DNA of 64,000 bases from Oxyruncus cristatus (taxonomy: Eukaryota; Chordata; Aves; Passeriformes; Cotingidae), in contig VXAY01003846.1 in assembly GCA_013399855.1 (NCBI GenBank), forward strand, positions 2,033,020-2,097,019, in the 5' to 3' direction. Every line of letters begins with the position of its first letter. The first letter of the stretch is position 1. Below, piece by piece: positions 12,987 through 26,010 of the stretch. Both the position numbers and the translations under genes were made by a program. The notes under the pieces are model-generated. The model ran no database searches. It saw nothing but the letters and a program-made list of their open reading frames with translations, and was not told the origin of the DNA.

Positions 12987-15900
12987 GCAAAGTCAAAGCT
13001 AACTTTGTGCCAAGTGCTAAAATAAAAAAAGGCATATAAAAGAAAAGTTTATGTGATCGATGGTCTCAGTGGAGAAAAATGAGGGTCTTGCAAAAAATAA
13101 AATAAAGTTTACAATATGCTCTAGAAGGTGAAAGAATGCCTCCAAGGAATATAAGGCAACTGTAAAAATACAGGAGAGAAAGATCTTCTCTCACATCATG
13201 GTTTTGGGTTGATTAATCAAGAACCATGTCTTTCCAATTTCCATAGTAATGGTAGGAAGAAACTCTGATAGTGAGATGTAAATCAAAGGGCATGGTTAGG
13301 AATGGGTGCATACTGCAAGTGGTGGAAACAAAGTTTCTGTGGCAGATGGTCTCATCTTTCTAAGAGTTCACAGGATCAAGAGGTTTAGGGACTGAATCAC
13401 TGCCAACTTCATTTGGAAAATCCTCATTGCTTTTCTCGAACAGGATGACCCAGTGGAAATCTTCAGGGCAACCTCACAATATTTATCCCTTTGGTTTGCC
13501 CTGCATTCCAGAATATCAGGATTTGGTCTCAAGTTATTAGTAACAGATCACAGTTCTTTGTTCCTAACCCAGTCCTGAAATACATAATTTCATGGTGCAG
13601 CAGCCTTTGAAGGTATGTTAACAATGTACATTTACATCCTTACAGTGCGTGTTCACTCATATGATCCATTTTCCTTCTGATTGGTATAACAAGATGATTT
13701 CTGAAATTTGGGTTACTTTTTTCATAGATGCACTTAATTTCAATAAAGTCATTTGTAAGTAAAGCCAAGAGAGCTACCATCAGTCATCCCTAATATATCA
13801 GTAGACTTAAAAAGCCTACAGCTGGAATTAGACTTGATCTGGTTGTTGATATATCTACTGTATTTGGGTCACAGGATGGCCACAATGAAGTCAAATAGAA
13901 AAATGATAGTGATAAGAGGAAGACTAATCACTTACCTAAATACAATTGAAAAGATGGCTTATATACAAGCCATTGGTTTTCCGCTCTCTGATAAATGCAT
14001 GGAACTTTTTTTTCTTTTTTTATCCCAGGCTTAATCTGCTAATGGTCTTCACAGAAGGTGATTACTTTTTAGCTTGGTACAGATTTGATTGGACTTGTGT
14101 CACAAGTGCAGTGGGCATAGCCTTTGGGATAGAGCCAGGCTGTCAAATCAAAATATAACAGTCATCTTCTGGAGTGTGTTGCTTGGCAATAGAAGTCTCT
14201 CTAGATTATATACATTCAACGTAGCCTCTTGTGCAGATTCACTACTGTCCTAGAGCTCTGAAGCATTGTTTAATATAAAAAAGCATGAGTGCTGATGTTG
14301 AGTTTAGATTTTTTTTTGTTAGAGAAAATTCATAAATGCTTTCTGAACATAAGGTTGACATGATCACAACACTGCTGTGAAAGCTGCACAGACATTGTCC
14401 AATATATGACTCATTCGATTACCCTTCTTTGCTCCCAAATTCAGCATTTTTAACTATGTAACAAGCATAGTTTTTCACCTTTTCAGTAGTGCTTGTAAAC
14501 CATTGCAGATTTGTGTTTTGATTGCCACATGAATTACAGAATATTTTCTCAAAGATTTAAATTGGGATCTCAAAAAGCCAGCAGTAAATGCAATCAGCAA
14601 TGTTTAATGAGTACAGAAATGTCAGAAGAGAATGTTATGTATAAAGAAGCATTCTTGCAGATGGTTTTCCTTTCATTTAGCCTTCTGAGTATTATGAGTT
14701 GATACTGTTCCTGGTTTTGAACTAAATGAGTAGGTTATGTTAAGATCTTAAAAATGGTGGTATGACTGGTGATTTTAATTTTTTTGCCACCAGTAACTCA
14801 TGAGGCTCTTAAAATAAAAACTTATATAGCATAGCTACAGCATTTTAACATCTAATCGGATATCAAATCTGATATTTAGATTGATTTCACCATCAATATT
14901 CTGATTGGGGAAAAAAAAGAAAAAATGTAACAGAATTAACTGTCACAACTCCTTGAAATTTTGGCTATTCAAGGAAGTAAAAATTTAAAGTGTGGTAAAA
15001 AATACATTGAATAGTTTCTGAGTATGGTATGTAGGTGAAATTTTGTCTCATTACTGCCAAATTCAGGATCATGGATGGAGGAACGTAACATTAGAAATCT
15101 GGCTTGAAGATTCCATGTAGCCACTGAAAATGTGACATGAAAATGATGGTTAAAATGTTGCTATTTTGTGTGGCAATGTGTTTATATTAATCAGGCCCCT
15201 TCTGCATAAAGGAAACCAGGAGGAACCACTCAATATGTAAGACTGGTGCATGAAACTTTTACTTGTGGGCATCAAGATGTTCAGCCTGCCTTGCAGGAAG
15301 GGCTTAAATGAGGCTACTTTGCTTAATCAGAAAGTGAAACTTTAAAGCAAGTGTTTCATTCTATGCTTGAACACACTAAAAAGAAATAATCAGAACAAAA
15401 CCCAAAAAAGTTAATAGTGCGTGGACAGATAGTTTGAAGTATATATGCTAACAAATAGCAATGGAGAGGGAGAGTTGGAAACAGGTTTCACCTTTTCATA
15501 CCATTAGAAGCAGTTTGGGTAGAAGGCCTAATTATTTCAAGAAAAATTCATAAATTTCAGAAATATTTTAGACAAATGAAAGATTTTTTTTTTTAAAAGA
15601 GAATAAATAAAGTACTTACCTTAAGCAGCAGAGGTTTGTATTCGTTGACCTTGTTACATTCCTATTTTAGAAGGTCATTGTCAAAAAAGACCAAAGGGAG
15701 AAAGACAGAAAGTTGTATCTATATTGCACTGCTGTCCAAACTACTCTGTTAAAAACATAAATTCTATTTGTATTGTCTCACTGGCTAGGATGTACAGACC
15801 TGTAGAAGATATGACTGTAATTGCAAATTATCTAGGAGAGACATGTTCTGTCCTTTGGGCCAACCTTGTTTACTTGTCTTTTTTTTTGGTACCCTTCACG

Positions 15901-18634
15901 TTGCACTTGCATTCTGCTGATCCCTAATAGCATCTGAGCTGTGAGACCATTGCACCCTTGTGTGTGGAATATGTGTGTTGCAGAAATAACTGTACTGATT
16001 GCAAAAAAGGAAGGAGCAAAAGAGAGTTAAAATGATGACACAAATAAGCTTGTTTTCAGCTCTCTTATCCCTGTGTCACAGAATGAAAAAAATTATTTTG
16101 TAAGTCAAGCAGATCTGTGCCTACCTTAACTAGAAGCAACCAATTGTCATTTAAATATTGTATAAATACACCAGGTTTTGAATGTGTGGATTTTGAGGAG
16201 ATTGTCAGGTAAGAGAGGCTCTCAGGTTCTATAAATGCTTTGAAACACGAGCCGTGTTCCCTACTACGTCCTCAGTCACTACATCGTTTGCTGAGTGCTA
16301 CCCTACCCACTCAAACGTGACCAGAATCCCAGTATGTCTTTTGGCAGCACTGTTTCCAAATAACTCTAATTGCCTCTGCTTACATCTTCCATATAGGCTA
16401 AGCCATAGCACCAGATAGAAATCCCTTGGTGAATATATTGGCAATTAGTTTCTGTTTTGTTGTGTGCCTGTCTTCTTCCCTTTATGCAAAGGCTGTGGCC
16501 ACTCATTTTACAACAGTGCTTCTTGAAGAAATTTTACCTCCTAGAGAGTCTCTGCCCATCAGAATATCACTGTGCAGCTTATCAAACAAGCAAGTGGTTT
16601 CTGAAAGGAAGATGACATTAGGAATTAAAGAGTATTAAAGAGGCTGATTCAGTGCAGTACATTTGTCACAAGGCTGTTCTCTGACATGTTCCTTCTTCTC
16701 TGTTCCTCTCTGTATTCTCGTCTGCTCAACAGCTTCAGCGTCATCCATCACAACTGTGCTGAACTGAATGGCCCCTCTTGCTTCTGGCCCTTCTCACTCT
16801 GGCTCTGTCCCACTGGCTTTTGCGTTTTCTCATTGATTTCTCAGTATGATTTAAGCTCCATTCCCTGGCAAACTAGCCCGTGCACCACTATTTCAACTGC
16901 GTGTTTCTGATCCCTTCCTCAATCCCATGTTTGTAGCAGTATTGCCTGACTTCCCCACTTTCCCAATACTGCTCCCTTGCGGAGTGGTATTGAAACTCGT
17001 TGAACCGTGTGGTGAAAGGAATCACATTTTACACAGAAATTTTGCACTACATAAACATAGAATAGTGAAACTGAGAGTGACTTGGTGCCCTTATCTGCCA
17101 ATGGGCATCCTGAAAGGTATTTGTCTTCACTTGTTTTTAAGGGATTCCAGGGTTGTGAACCCTGTGACATCATGAGATGAAGTAATTCAGTACTTCTTTA
17201 CCCTTTCTACAATATTTTTTTTCCTAAAATCTAAGATGAATGATACTGCAGTTTAATTACTACACTCCTCTGCTGCTGCTCTTATTGCAGGTGTGAAGAG
17301 TGGTAGCTCATCCTCCTGGCCTTCAAAGCAGCTTGTAAAGGTTCTTTTTCTTTTCTTTACCTTCTGAACAGAATCTCTAAAAACTGCAGCAGTATAAACA
17401 GTATATCACTACAGTAAGTTCCCAAATCATTCATTGATGTCAAGAAATAGATGTATTCCATAGAAAAGGATTATTTTTGATCCACTGTATTTTCATCTTA
17501 AGGAATGTTATCATGATTGTTTTCTATCATGATATTTCTTTATGTGTCTCATGGTACATTTTCCTTCAGCTAATGAGGTTTTAAAATCTTGGATTTATAT
17601 TTTGTCTTCAAGGCTGTCTAATAGGCATGAAATGTCAGTTATAACAAACACACCTTTTTTTATGGTTTATTCACTGCAGTTTATACAAAGTTCTTGTGTA
17701 AATAGGCTTAGGTAATGCTGTAAACAAATTGGCAGATTCACTTTGACTTATCCTTTAAATTCTTTTTGTGTAGGTTAAGTATCAACGTTTTTTATGGTTT
17801 GTAGAAGCCACTTATTAAGTAATATGCTAATAAGTTTAGAGATCTATTCTGTTGCTCCAACAGTCTCTGACTGTTGCTAATTACAATCCCATTAGTCCCT
17901 GTTTTACTGTCAAAACAGGTTCATGAAGTGTTTCTTCTTAATGCAGCTAACATTTTTTCTAGAGTAGAAATCTCATTGGGGTTTGAACTTTCTTTCAGAA
18001 ACCAAATATATCATAAATATTAATAATTTCCAACATTTTCCTACATAAAATTCCTTGATGTTGCAAATTAATACTTAAAAAGCACAGATCTATAGGCAGA
18101 AGTGCTGTTTTATTTCAAAGAGTTTCTTCTTTGGTAATAATCTTCTAATTTTTTCAGTCTATTTATTCATTCTTTTTAGAGATCAATTTAGTAACTCTTT
18201 TCTTCTCCTCACTTTTTTCAACTTTCATGTTTCCATGTTCATTCACTCAGAAGAAAAGAAACATTCAGTGAATGAAATATCCTTCTTAAATACAAGAAAA
18301 AGGCTGATCTGAGATTTACAAATATTAATGCTTTTAAAGAGAAGCTATATGCAAAAATCAGTATAAATTTTATGAGATCATGAAAAATCAAATGCTGTTA
18401 CAAGCTTGCAGTCAAATCTGGCAAATAATCATTGTTCTGAGAAAGGGAATGTGCATCAATGTAATCACTTAAAATAATCTCCAAAATAACTCTAATCCTG
18501 AAAATAACTTTGGATTTGTAGAAGGATAAAAAAAAAAGGAGGAGGTATTAGGCAAAATGCTTATAATACAAAACCAGAGTAGATAAAATACCCTAAAATC
18601 ATGAAAGTAATACTACTTCTGTTGTTAAAACAAC

Positions 18635-18656
18635 TTTTTTTTTTTTTAAAAAAAAA
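18635..18656. repeat. T-run/A-run palindrome
   Basis: A run of 13 T residues is followed directly by 9 A residues, giving a perfect self-complementary core. It is low-complexity sequence with no sign of function. Confidence 0.85.
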
Positions 18657-19636
18657 GGGAAATGTAAGTAATACAATAAAAATACAATAAAAACTATACA
18701 TGGTGTTAAGTCATAAACGTATTTTGCAGAAATGGAAACACATAGGCACTCTGAAGTGGGATTTTAAATGCAGGCTTTTTTTCTGCAAAAATGAAAGAGA
18801 ACCCTACTTTTTTATAAAAAGCAGTGAACGACCCTGAATTTAGAAAGATGGTTTGAAAAACAAAGAGAGGAATGTCATTATTGGTTTAGGGAGTAGCAGC
18901 TCTCCGTTATTACGAACTGAACCAAGATCTAAAGGATGGTAGTACATATTCTCTGACCTGAGAATATGTTTATCTGCCTCATTCTCCTCTTGTTTCTGAG
19001 ACTGTGACTGATAGATATATATTTATTTATATTCCTCTCCCTGTCTAAATACAGTAAAGTATCTGAAGTTTTAAAAGTCCATCCTTATAGAATGAAAAGG
19101 TAAATTGGAAGATAAAAATCTAAAATATTTCTATGGCTGCATGCATTTTTGAAGTCAATACTCTGATGTCTGAAGTTTCCCCTGAATGCCACCCAGTGTC
19201 ACGTGCAAATATTGGACAAGATGTTCATTAGTGGTAGCCACATTTTCAATCCCAGTAGGTACTAACAAATTATTTATAAATCAGAAGACGTTATAAAAGA
19301 TTTGGTCAATGTTAAAATTTTTTCTTGTTTTAGCCTACCTATGTAATTTCACTTCCTATGATTCAGAGCAAAAGTTTGTTTCTGTGCCAGGTTTCAACAT
19401 TTTGGAACTTCAGAAGCCTCTGGAAGAGAGAACAGTGAGTCTGCACTTAGCGTGTCTGCTAACGTTGGTTTTGTAGGTTGTTTTTTATTTTGCAGTCCTG
19501 AATTGAGGAGTAGGAACAGAAATATGTGGGTTTTGTAATAGGATAGCAGAACTGACTAAGAAAGAAAGAAAGAATGTGAGATTCAAATTCACATCTTAGG
19601 GTTTTGGTTGGGTTTGGGGGTTTTTATATGTAGAGC

Positions 19637-19659
19637 TTTTTTTTATATATATATATATA
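19637..19659. repeat. T-run plus (AT)n tract
   Basis: Eight T residues run into alternating AT dinucleotides. Simple repeat within intron 1. Confidence 0.85.
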
Positions 19660-22151
19660 GCTTTTATACTATTAGGTAGATTGCCCAGGTATTAAAAAAT
19701 CATTTTGCCTCAACGGTTTTTGATCCTGTTTAACTTATGGTTAAGCTTCATACATGCAGTTGGCTGGCATTTCATATGCTGAGGGAGTAGGGATAGTGAG
19801 TTTTAATTCTTTTAGGGGTTTTGGGATGTGTGTGTATAATTTAATTCTTTCTCATTAAGCTGTTGCAGTGATGAATCTCCAGGTTAATTACTGTTCACTG
19901 TAGTCATTCTACAATAGTTAGTAGATGGGTATCAAAGTTGTGTCCTTTCTGATTTTCTTCAACCATCTTTTTTTACATGTTTAACAAGGACAGCTTGTGC
20001 AACCTCTGTTAGCACATTAATATCTTTCAAATGCACATTTATTTCCACATTATTCACTGTACTTAAATATGCAGGGATCAGGCTATATGAAAATCATAAT
20101 CTGTTGCAGGGATTTTTTGCCTTCCTAAAGCTAATAAAAATATTCTAGTACAAACAGATAACTTGTTTCCTGCTAAATGCTAGTCACTTTTTAACATGAA
20201 AGAAATAGCAACAGGCTTTCATGAAGTGACAGTACTACCCAAACTGAAAAGTTTTTATGATACTTGTTAAAGTAAGGCGGACAAAGACACATTAGTGCTT
20301 CACATGCACTCAACAGTATATGACAGGAACCTTGTGCTGACACTGCAGGCAAAGTGAATATTGGTCATTTTGCACTCACACTATAATTTCACACTTGGTA
20401 TTTCACAACAGGAACTGACTAATGTGATAACCTCACACTGAGGTGCAGTGTCAGCCTTGAAATAAAAGGTGGAGTGTGCTGAGCTCTCAAAGGGTGCAGC
20501 CAATTAGCAGTTTCTGTAATGGGGTCTTGCTGTTATGGGATGAGAGGTTTATTTACTTCAAACTAAAAAATATTCAGGCTTCTTAAAGGTTTGGTTCTTG
20601 AGAGCTGCTTTATATTTTCCATTCCCCACAATTAAGCAAAATGCCTGTCATGTTATGTAGCCTTAAGATATTGATCCTAGATAGAGCTGTGTATGTTTTA
20701 CTTTCGTATTTATTGATTAGAGTGGTAGATAATTCTAAATTACTCCAGTATTTAGGTCTGACAGAATATTTCCTTCCTCCTACATAGTTTTTGGTATTTT
20801 ACCCTCCTTGCCCCCTTAATTAATAAGGCATATAAACCCACTTTGCATTTTGTGGAAGCAATACTAAAAGTAAACTAAATTTTTTGGAAATTTGCTAGCA
20901 TATATATGTTTCCCCAACCCATCATATAATTCTTGATTTTTTTTTTTTTTAATAGGTGCACATACACACATATGTAAATGTATTTAAAAAAACAGTCCTG
21001 GAAATGTCATCATGGAAAGACATTTAATCTCATTCTGCATAACAATGAAAAAACTCTGTTCTACAAGCATTTACCTTGCTTATGATTTACTGAAATATCC
21101 AGAAGTAAAGGAGAAGGAAATCTGGAGTAGATCTGGCTGTTTTCCCTTTGTACACATAACAACTTTTAGGAAGCTCCCTATTTTTTTAGGCTTTCTTTGG
21201 AATTTTTAAATGCAATCCCTTTTCCTCTAAAGGCATACTTTCTTGATAAGACAGATCCTTTCATGCTCTTCCATCTCAGAGTTCTCTAAGAATGCATTTT
21301 TTACAAGAGTTCCCTGTGTTAAGTGTGGTGACCTTTGGTACACACTGGGCAGTGTGGATTTTGCAGGTTTTGATGAAACCATACATAATAATTTGGGGAT
21401 AGAAGGAAGAATCTTATCAGGCTTTTTTTATGCTCTGATTAAAAAAGAGAACAGTCATATCAAATCAAAACAAAGGTGAATCTAGCCTTTGAATATCCCT
21501 TCTGTGATGCTGCCTGTTTCTGGATGCCTGGGGAAGAGTATGAAATGAGGACAATTATGTAGCGATATGCCTCTAAATGTTATCCTTGCCTCCAGCAAAT
21601 TGTGTCTTTCTAAACCAATGGTAATCCCTTTCTGTGTAATAACTATTGAAATTTTTTTCCTCAATACCCTTGTCCTGCTGCTCTTTGCACATAATCACCT
21701 ACAACAAGAAGTTCCCAAGGTTTTTTTACATGTTATGTGGGAAACATCCTGGTTTGTTTTGGTCTTAATTGCAATTTGGTTCTGTTTATGTTTGAAGGGC
21801 CACCTTCATTTATTGAAAAATGTGATAAATAGTTGGTGTTAAAAAGTTAATGAAAAACAAGGCTAGTCTGAATCTTAGCATCATGAATCCCCATCATCTT
21901 ACTTGTATGCAGATGTATAAATGCTAATCCCAGTGTGGCTATCCAGCAACTCAGATCTCTACAGTTTTTTACTGGAATAGTGTGCAATTATGACACCTGT
22001 AAAATAAATACTTGCTTTAGGCATTATTATCTCTTTTGAAATAGCAGATGTTTAGAGCATGATGACGTTGTTGAGGACAAGAACTTAGTATATTTCACAG
22101 TAATAAGTATTTATACAGTTAAGGAGACCAAAACCAGGTAAAATATGGTCA

Positions 22152-22216
22152 CACAGAATAGAATCACTCAGTTGCAATGGACCTACAAAGATCACGTAGT
22201 CCAACTTTCTGACAAC
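22152..22216 (-). mobile_element. CR1 LINE 3'-end fragment
   Basis: The sequence starts with CACAGAATAGAATCAC, the reverse complement of the degenerate CR1 octamer tail. It continues with the typical minus-orientation CR1 3' UTR order (AATGGACCTACAAAGATCAC, then AGTCCAAC). Only the last 65 bases or so of the element are recognisable, as expected for a strongly 5'-truncated, diverged copy. Confidence 0.75.
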
Positions 22217-24090
22217 TTGTTTGTTTTTCCACAGCTTTAGAGTATTTATTTAGCCCACAGCTCTCAGGGCAATGATACAATTTTACAGTTGTGGAGCAGA
22301 TTGATTTACTGGCTGTGCTCCTACTGTGCTTGTTTGCAGCAGTGCTGGAGGATTTCCCTAAGTCCTGACCTTGGCATGATCATTGGAACATGTCTAAAAT
22401 AACGAGGGTAGAGGGGCTTGCAGTCCTTCTAGTGTCTCCAAAGAGACATCAGCAGAACATGTGGGGAAGCCTCTATCAGCACTTGCATGGTTTCTTACTC
22501 TCCAGCCGCCAGCTACTGTCTTTTGGGCCTCAGATTGTCTTGATTACAAGTTTGGACTTCATGTAGGACATTTTCTACAAGTGTGTCAAAAGCTGGTATT
22601 ATCACTAATGTGACATGGAAGTTTGGGTGATGGGCCTCCCAAGTGCTACCTTCCCTTGTGAATGGGTGTTTGAGATCTGCCTCTTTTGAGCCAAACTTAC
22701 GTTTGGGGTGTGCATCTTGGAGGTGCAGCTCAGTGCCGTCAACAGCCTGTTGTAAATCAAGAGCCCAGAGCTTGTACACCCTTGAGATTTTCAGTCACCA
22801 GAGAGTAGCTTACACTGACTTGTGTTTGCTGCCTCTAGCATAAAGTATGTCTCTAAAGATAAATCCATTGAATGGCATTATCTGTCTCTCTGCAAATCCT
22901 CCAGCTCCTCTCTTGCCATATATTTTATAAATGTTAGCCTGTCATAAGATACCTCAGTAGGAAAGATATGTGGGCACTGAAGCAGCCGGTCTTTTGTTGG
23001 TGTTAGGTGGTTTAGGAATGTGTATAAAGAAAGCTAAGGCTTGTTGGATCATCATTTGTCATCTTGGACAGTCTCAAGAGATGCCATTTTGTCCACATTT
23101 TGCATGCAGTTGGGGTATTTAAGATAGAGGTGTGCTTAGTGGCTTGGGATTAACCTATCAGAACAGGATTGACCTATGCATTTTGTCCTCTTCTTCCATG
23201 AGGTACTGAAAAAGAAGATCCATTTAGTAGCTGGAGCCTAGCACTCTGCAGGCATGTGATTTCAGGTCAAGAAAACATTCCCTGTGTGGGTATTAATCAT
23301 TGAGCATCTTGGAACTTTTGAAATAACAAAAAGCAAACTGGACTGTAAAATTGTTCAGGATGCTAAAAACTCTACTGGGGCAGGGTGAGAGGCCTTAGCC
23401 TGATTCCTTTATGCGTCCGTCTAGCAGAGACGAATAGGAGTGTGAGGTCTTGCTGGCTGCGATATATGTGTGCTCCAGGGAGGCTTTGATGCTTGCAACC
23501 AATGGTTTGCAGCTTTGGTCTCGTACTTCTTTTGAAACATATGAATGGAACTCTCTTTGACTGAGTAAGTTATCTTTTTAACCAATTAAAAAAAAAATCC
23601 AAAAAAAGACAGCGCATCTTCAGAAATGTTTATTCTCAATACGTATCTTTGAAACTTTTACAGTATGATCTCCACTTCGAAAGTAGTACTGACACATATG
23701 CAGAGTCAAACTAAAGCATTATGTATTTCCCATGAAACAAAGATGCACTGAGCTGGAATGTGAAGGCCCTTGGTTTTGTCAGTGTTTCTTTGAATTCTGT
23801 GTTGGAGCAAATTTCCAGGGATCCAGTTCTGCACTGTTTAAATGGACGTAATGAATTCTTAGTTCACAGTATCATTGCAGGATATGGATTTTTTAGTTTA
23901 AAACTGCTTGTTTTTCCATTACTTCTACTTGCTGTTGGTGGGAAATGGAAAAAATAAGCTAATGTTCTTCAGGACCAAGTCATCACCTCTGGGCAAGTAT
24001 TATGCTTTGCTCCCCACCGATGCTGATGCCAAGCTGAAACCTCAGAGTTTTTAAACACTGTACCCCTGACCTCTTTCATTCTCAGTTTTT

Positions 24091-24109
24091 TAATAATAAT
24101 AATAATAAT
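24091..24109. repeat. (TAA)n microsatellite
   Basis: About six TAA repeats following a T-run. Simple repeat. Confidence 0.9.
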
Positions 24110-25599
24110 TTCCTATAATGTTTAACATATTTTCAGTTAATAAGCTAGGAGGTCCATATGTACTAAAGCCTCATCAAAGTTTAGAGTAATACCAGGAATT
24201 ATTAAGCCTCACTAGAAGTAGGCTGCAAGTATTGAACAAGTGGGTATCACAAAGTAACAAAAATAACATTCCTCCATTGCTGCTGTTATATGTATGATAG
24301 AAATCAACTCTTTAACTTCAAAAAGAGGGGAGATATATATATATATTTGTCATTTAAATCGAAATATTGACATAAGGCCTCAGTTAGGACTGGATTGCTC
24401 TTAGTAGATTTCTTTTAATCATGTAATACTTTTTGCCATCTGATAAAAGAGGGGCGGAGAGGAAAATGCCTTATTTTTGCTCTTGAAATTTCTAGGCACT
24501 TATGAGATGATAATAGGTCAGTCTTTCTATTCTACCCAAGTGTTTCTTGCAAACTAGCATCAAGACATAAGTCTGATTATTGCAGCACAACTGAAATACA
24601 GACATTCTCTGTTAGAGAAACAGCTTAACTATTTTCTTGTTTTCAAACATTTATGTTTGGAAGATTTCAAAGGAACAAAGAAAATCTGAAAAATAATTAG
24701 AAGACATCATTTTATTACATAGCGTCTCAGATAATTTGTACTATCCAAAGGAAAAACAGAGTAGTTTTACAGAAAATCTCTTACATTTCCATTGAGACTT
24801 TTTCTTATTTCTAGTCTGTAAGTTGTGTGATATGGTTGACCTATGTAGTTGCTGATAGTGAAAAACCTGTTGGCTGTAAAGAGAGTTTGAAGTGAAACAT
24901 GCAGTTGATACTGAATTTGCTTTTAGGAGTGTTCCATTTCTTACAGAGAAATTATGAAAGCTTCTGATATCATTCCTTGTAATAGAGGAAGGTCTGTTAG
25001 TATCTGGATTAGTGACTGAAACCAAGGTCTTAAAGGCCACCAAAGGAGCAGTAGAATCAGAGTTTGATGTTCTATTGTTGGATTTTAGCTCTTAGTGTTT
25101 GAATTATTAAAAAAACAAAGCACTGAAATAGCTGGGTTTTTTTCAAATCTCTCACTCTGTTGTGTGGATTTTTACTCCTTATTTAAAAACCAAAACATAC
25201 ATTCAATAAAAGCTATTGCTTTAAATAAATTTAATTCAGATTTATGAATCAGTGTAAGTATATTCAGATACTTCATAAAATGGTGCTCTCTGCAGCTTTA
25301 AATAAGTACTAATCTGTAGACAGCACATGTTGTATTTTACCTTCCCTTAGAAGACGAGAAAGCAAACATACCATTAGCATATGTCATTTAGGTTTTATAT
25401 CATATTTTATTCCGTTAACATAAAATCATAACAGATTGTTTGGGTAATAGTAATAGAGTGCTTCAAATGAATTTGTGCTGGCAAAATGCTTCCTGATCCA
25501 TTAATGGTATTTTCACCTAGAGTTAACCTCTAACTTAAATTTAATTCTGGATTTTCAACAGGTGTCTTAATTTTAATGTATGGTGCTGTGGTCTCAATG

Positions 25600-26010
25600 G
25601 TAACAGGATCTGACAACACCTTATAAATCACAGCTTTATGGAGGCAGTAAGGAAGATGAGCAGCATTGCAACCATATGGCCACTCACCTAATCACCGATA
25701 GCAAATACGGGGTCATAAACGATGCTGTGGCCATGGCAAACTGCCAGGGATGCTTGGTGTGTGGGTCATCTGGCAGCAACAGCCAGTTCTGCAAATGCTT
25801 TTTGCATGTGGGCTGGAGTCAGGATGCTCCTTGGCTCCAGCAACAGCAGTGTGATTGGAGAAAATCCAGCCTTACATCAGTAGTGTGGGCAGCATCCTGC
25901 CTACGCTGTCGATGTCAGGCAGGGTGTTGGCTGTCTGCCTGTGCTGCCGATGCTGGTCGGGGTAGGGTGTCTGGAGGCAAGGTGTCAGGTGTAAGTAAGC
26001 AATTACTTGT
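25600..26010. other. GC-richer unclassified block with internal imperfect repeat
   Basis: Base composition rises well above the neighbouring intron, and an open frame of 112 codons on the plus strand (25676-26014) crosses it. The opposite strand is also open over parts of it, so coding potential is weak. Within it, two imperfect copies of a unit of about 40 bp (CTGCC, CGATG, GGGTGT) follow one another at about 25897-25973. It may be an old unclassified transposon fragment. I do not recognise a protein family. Confidence 0.35.

Larger units (their letters stand above)
138..22151. other. Intronic stretch, no gene
   Basis: AT-rich intronic DNA dense in stop codons in all frames. It contains only short chance open frames, an (AT)n tract near 5725, a poly-A at 12969, a T-run/A-run palindrome at 18635 and a T/(AT) tract near 19637. 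A slightly GC-richer block at 7080-7320 is open on both strands but matches no family I know. No RNA gene or confident transposon was recognised here. Confidence 0.6.
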
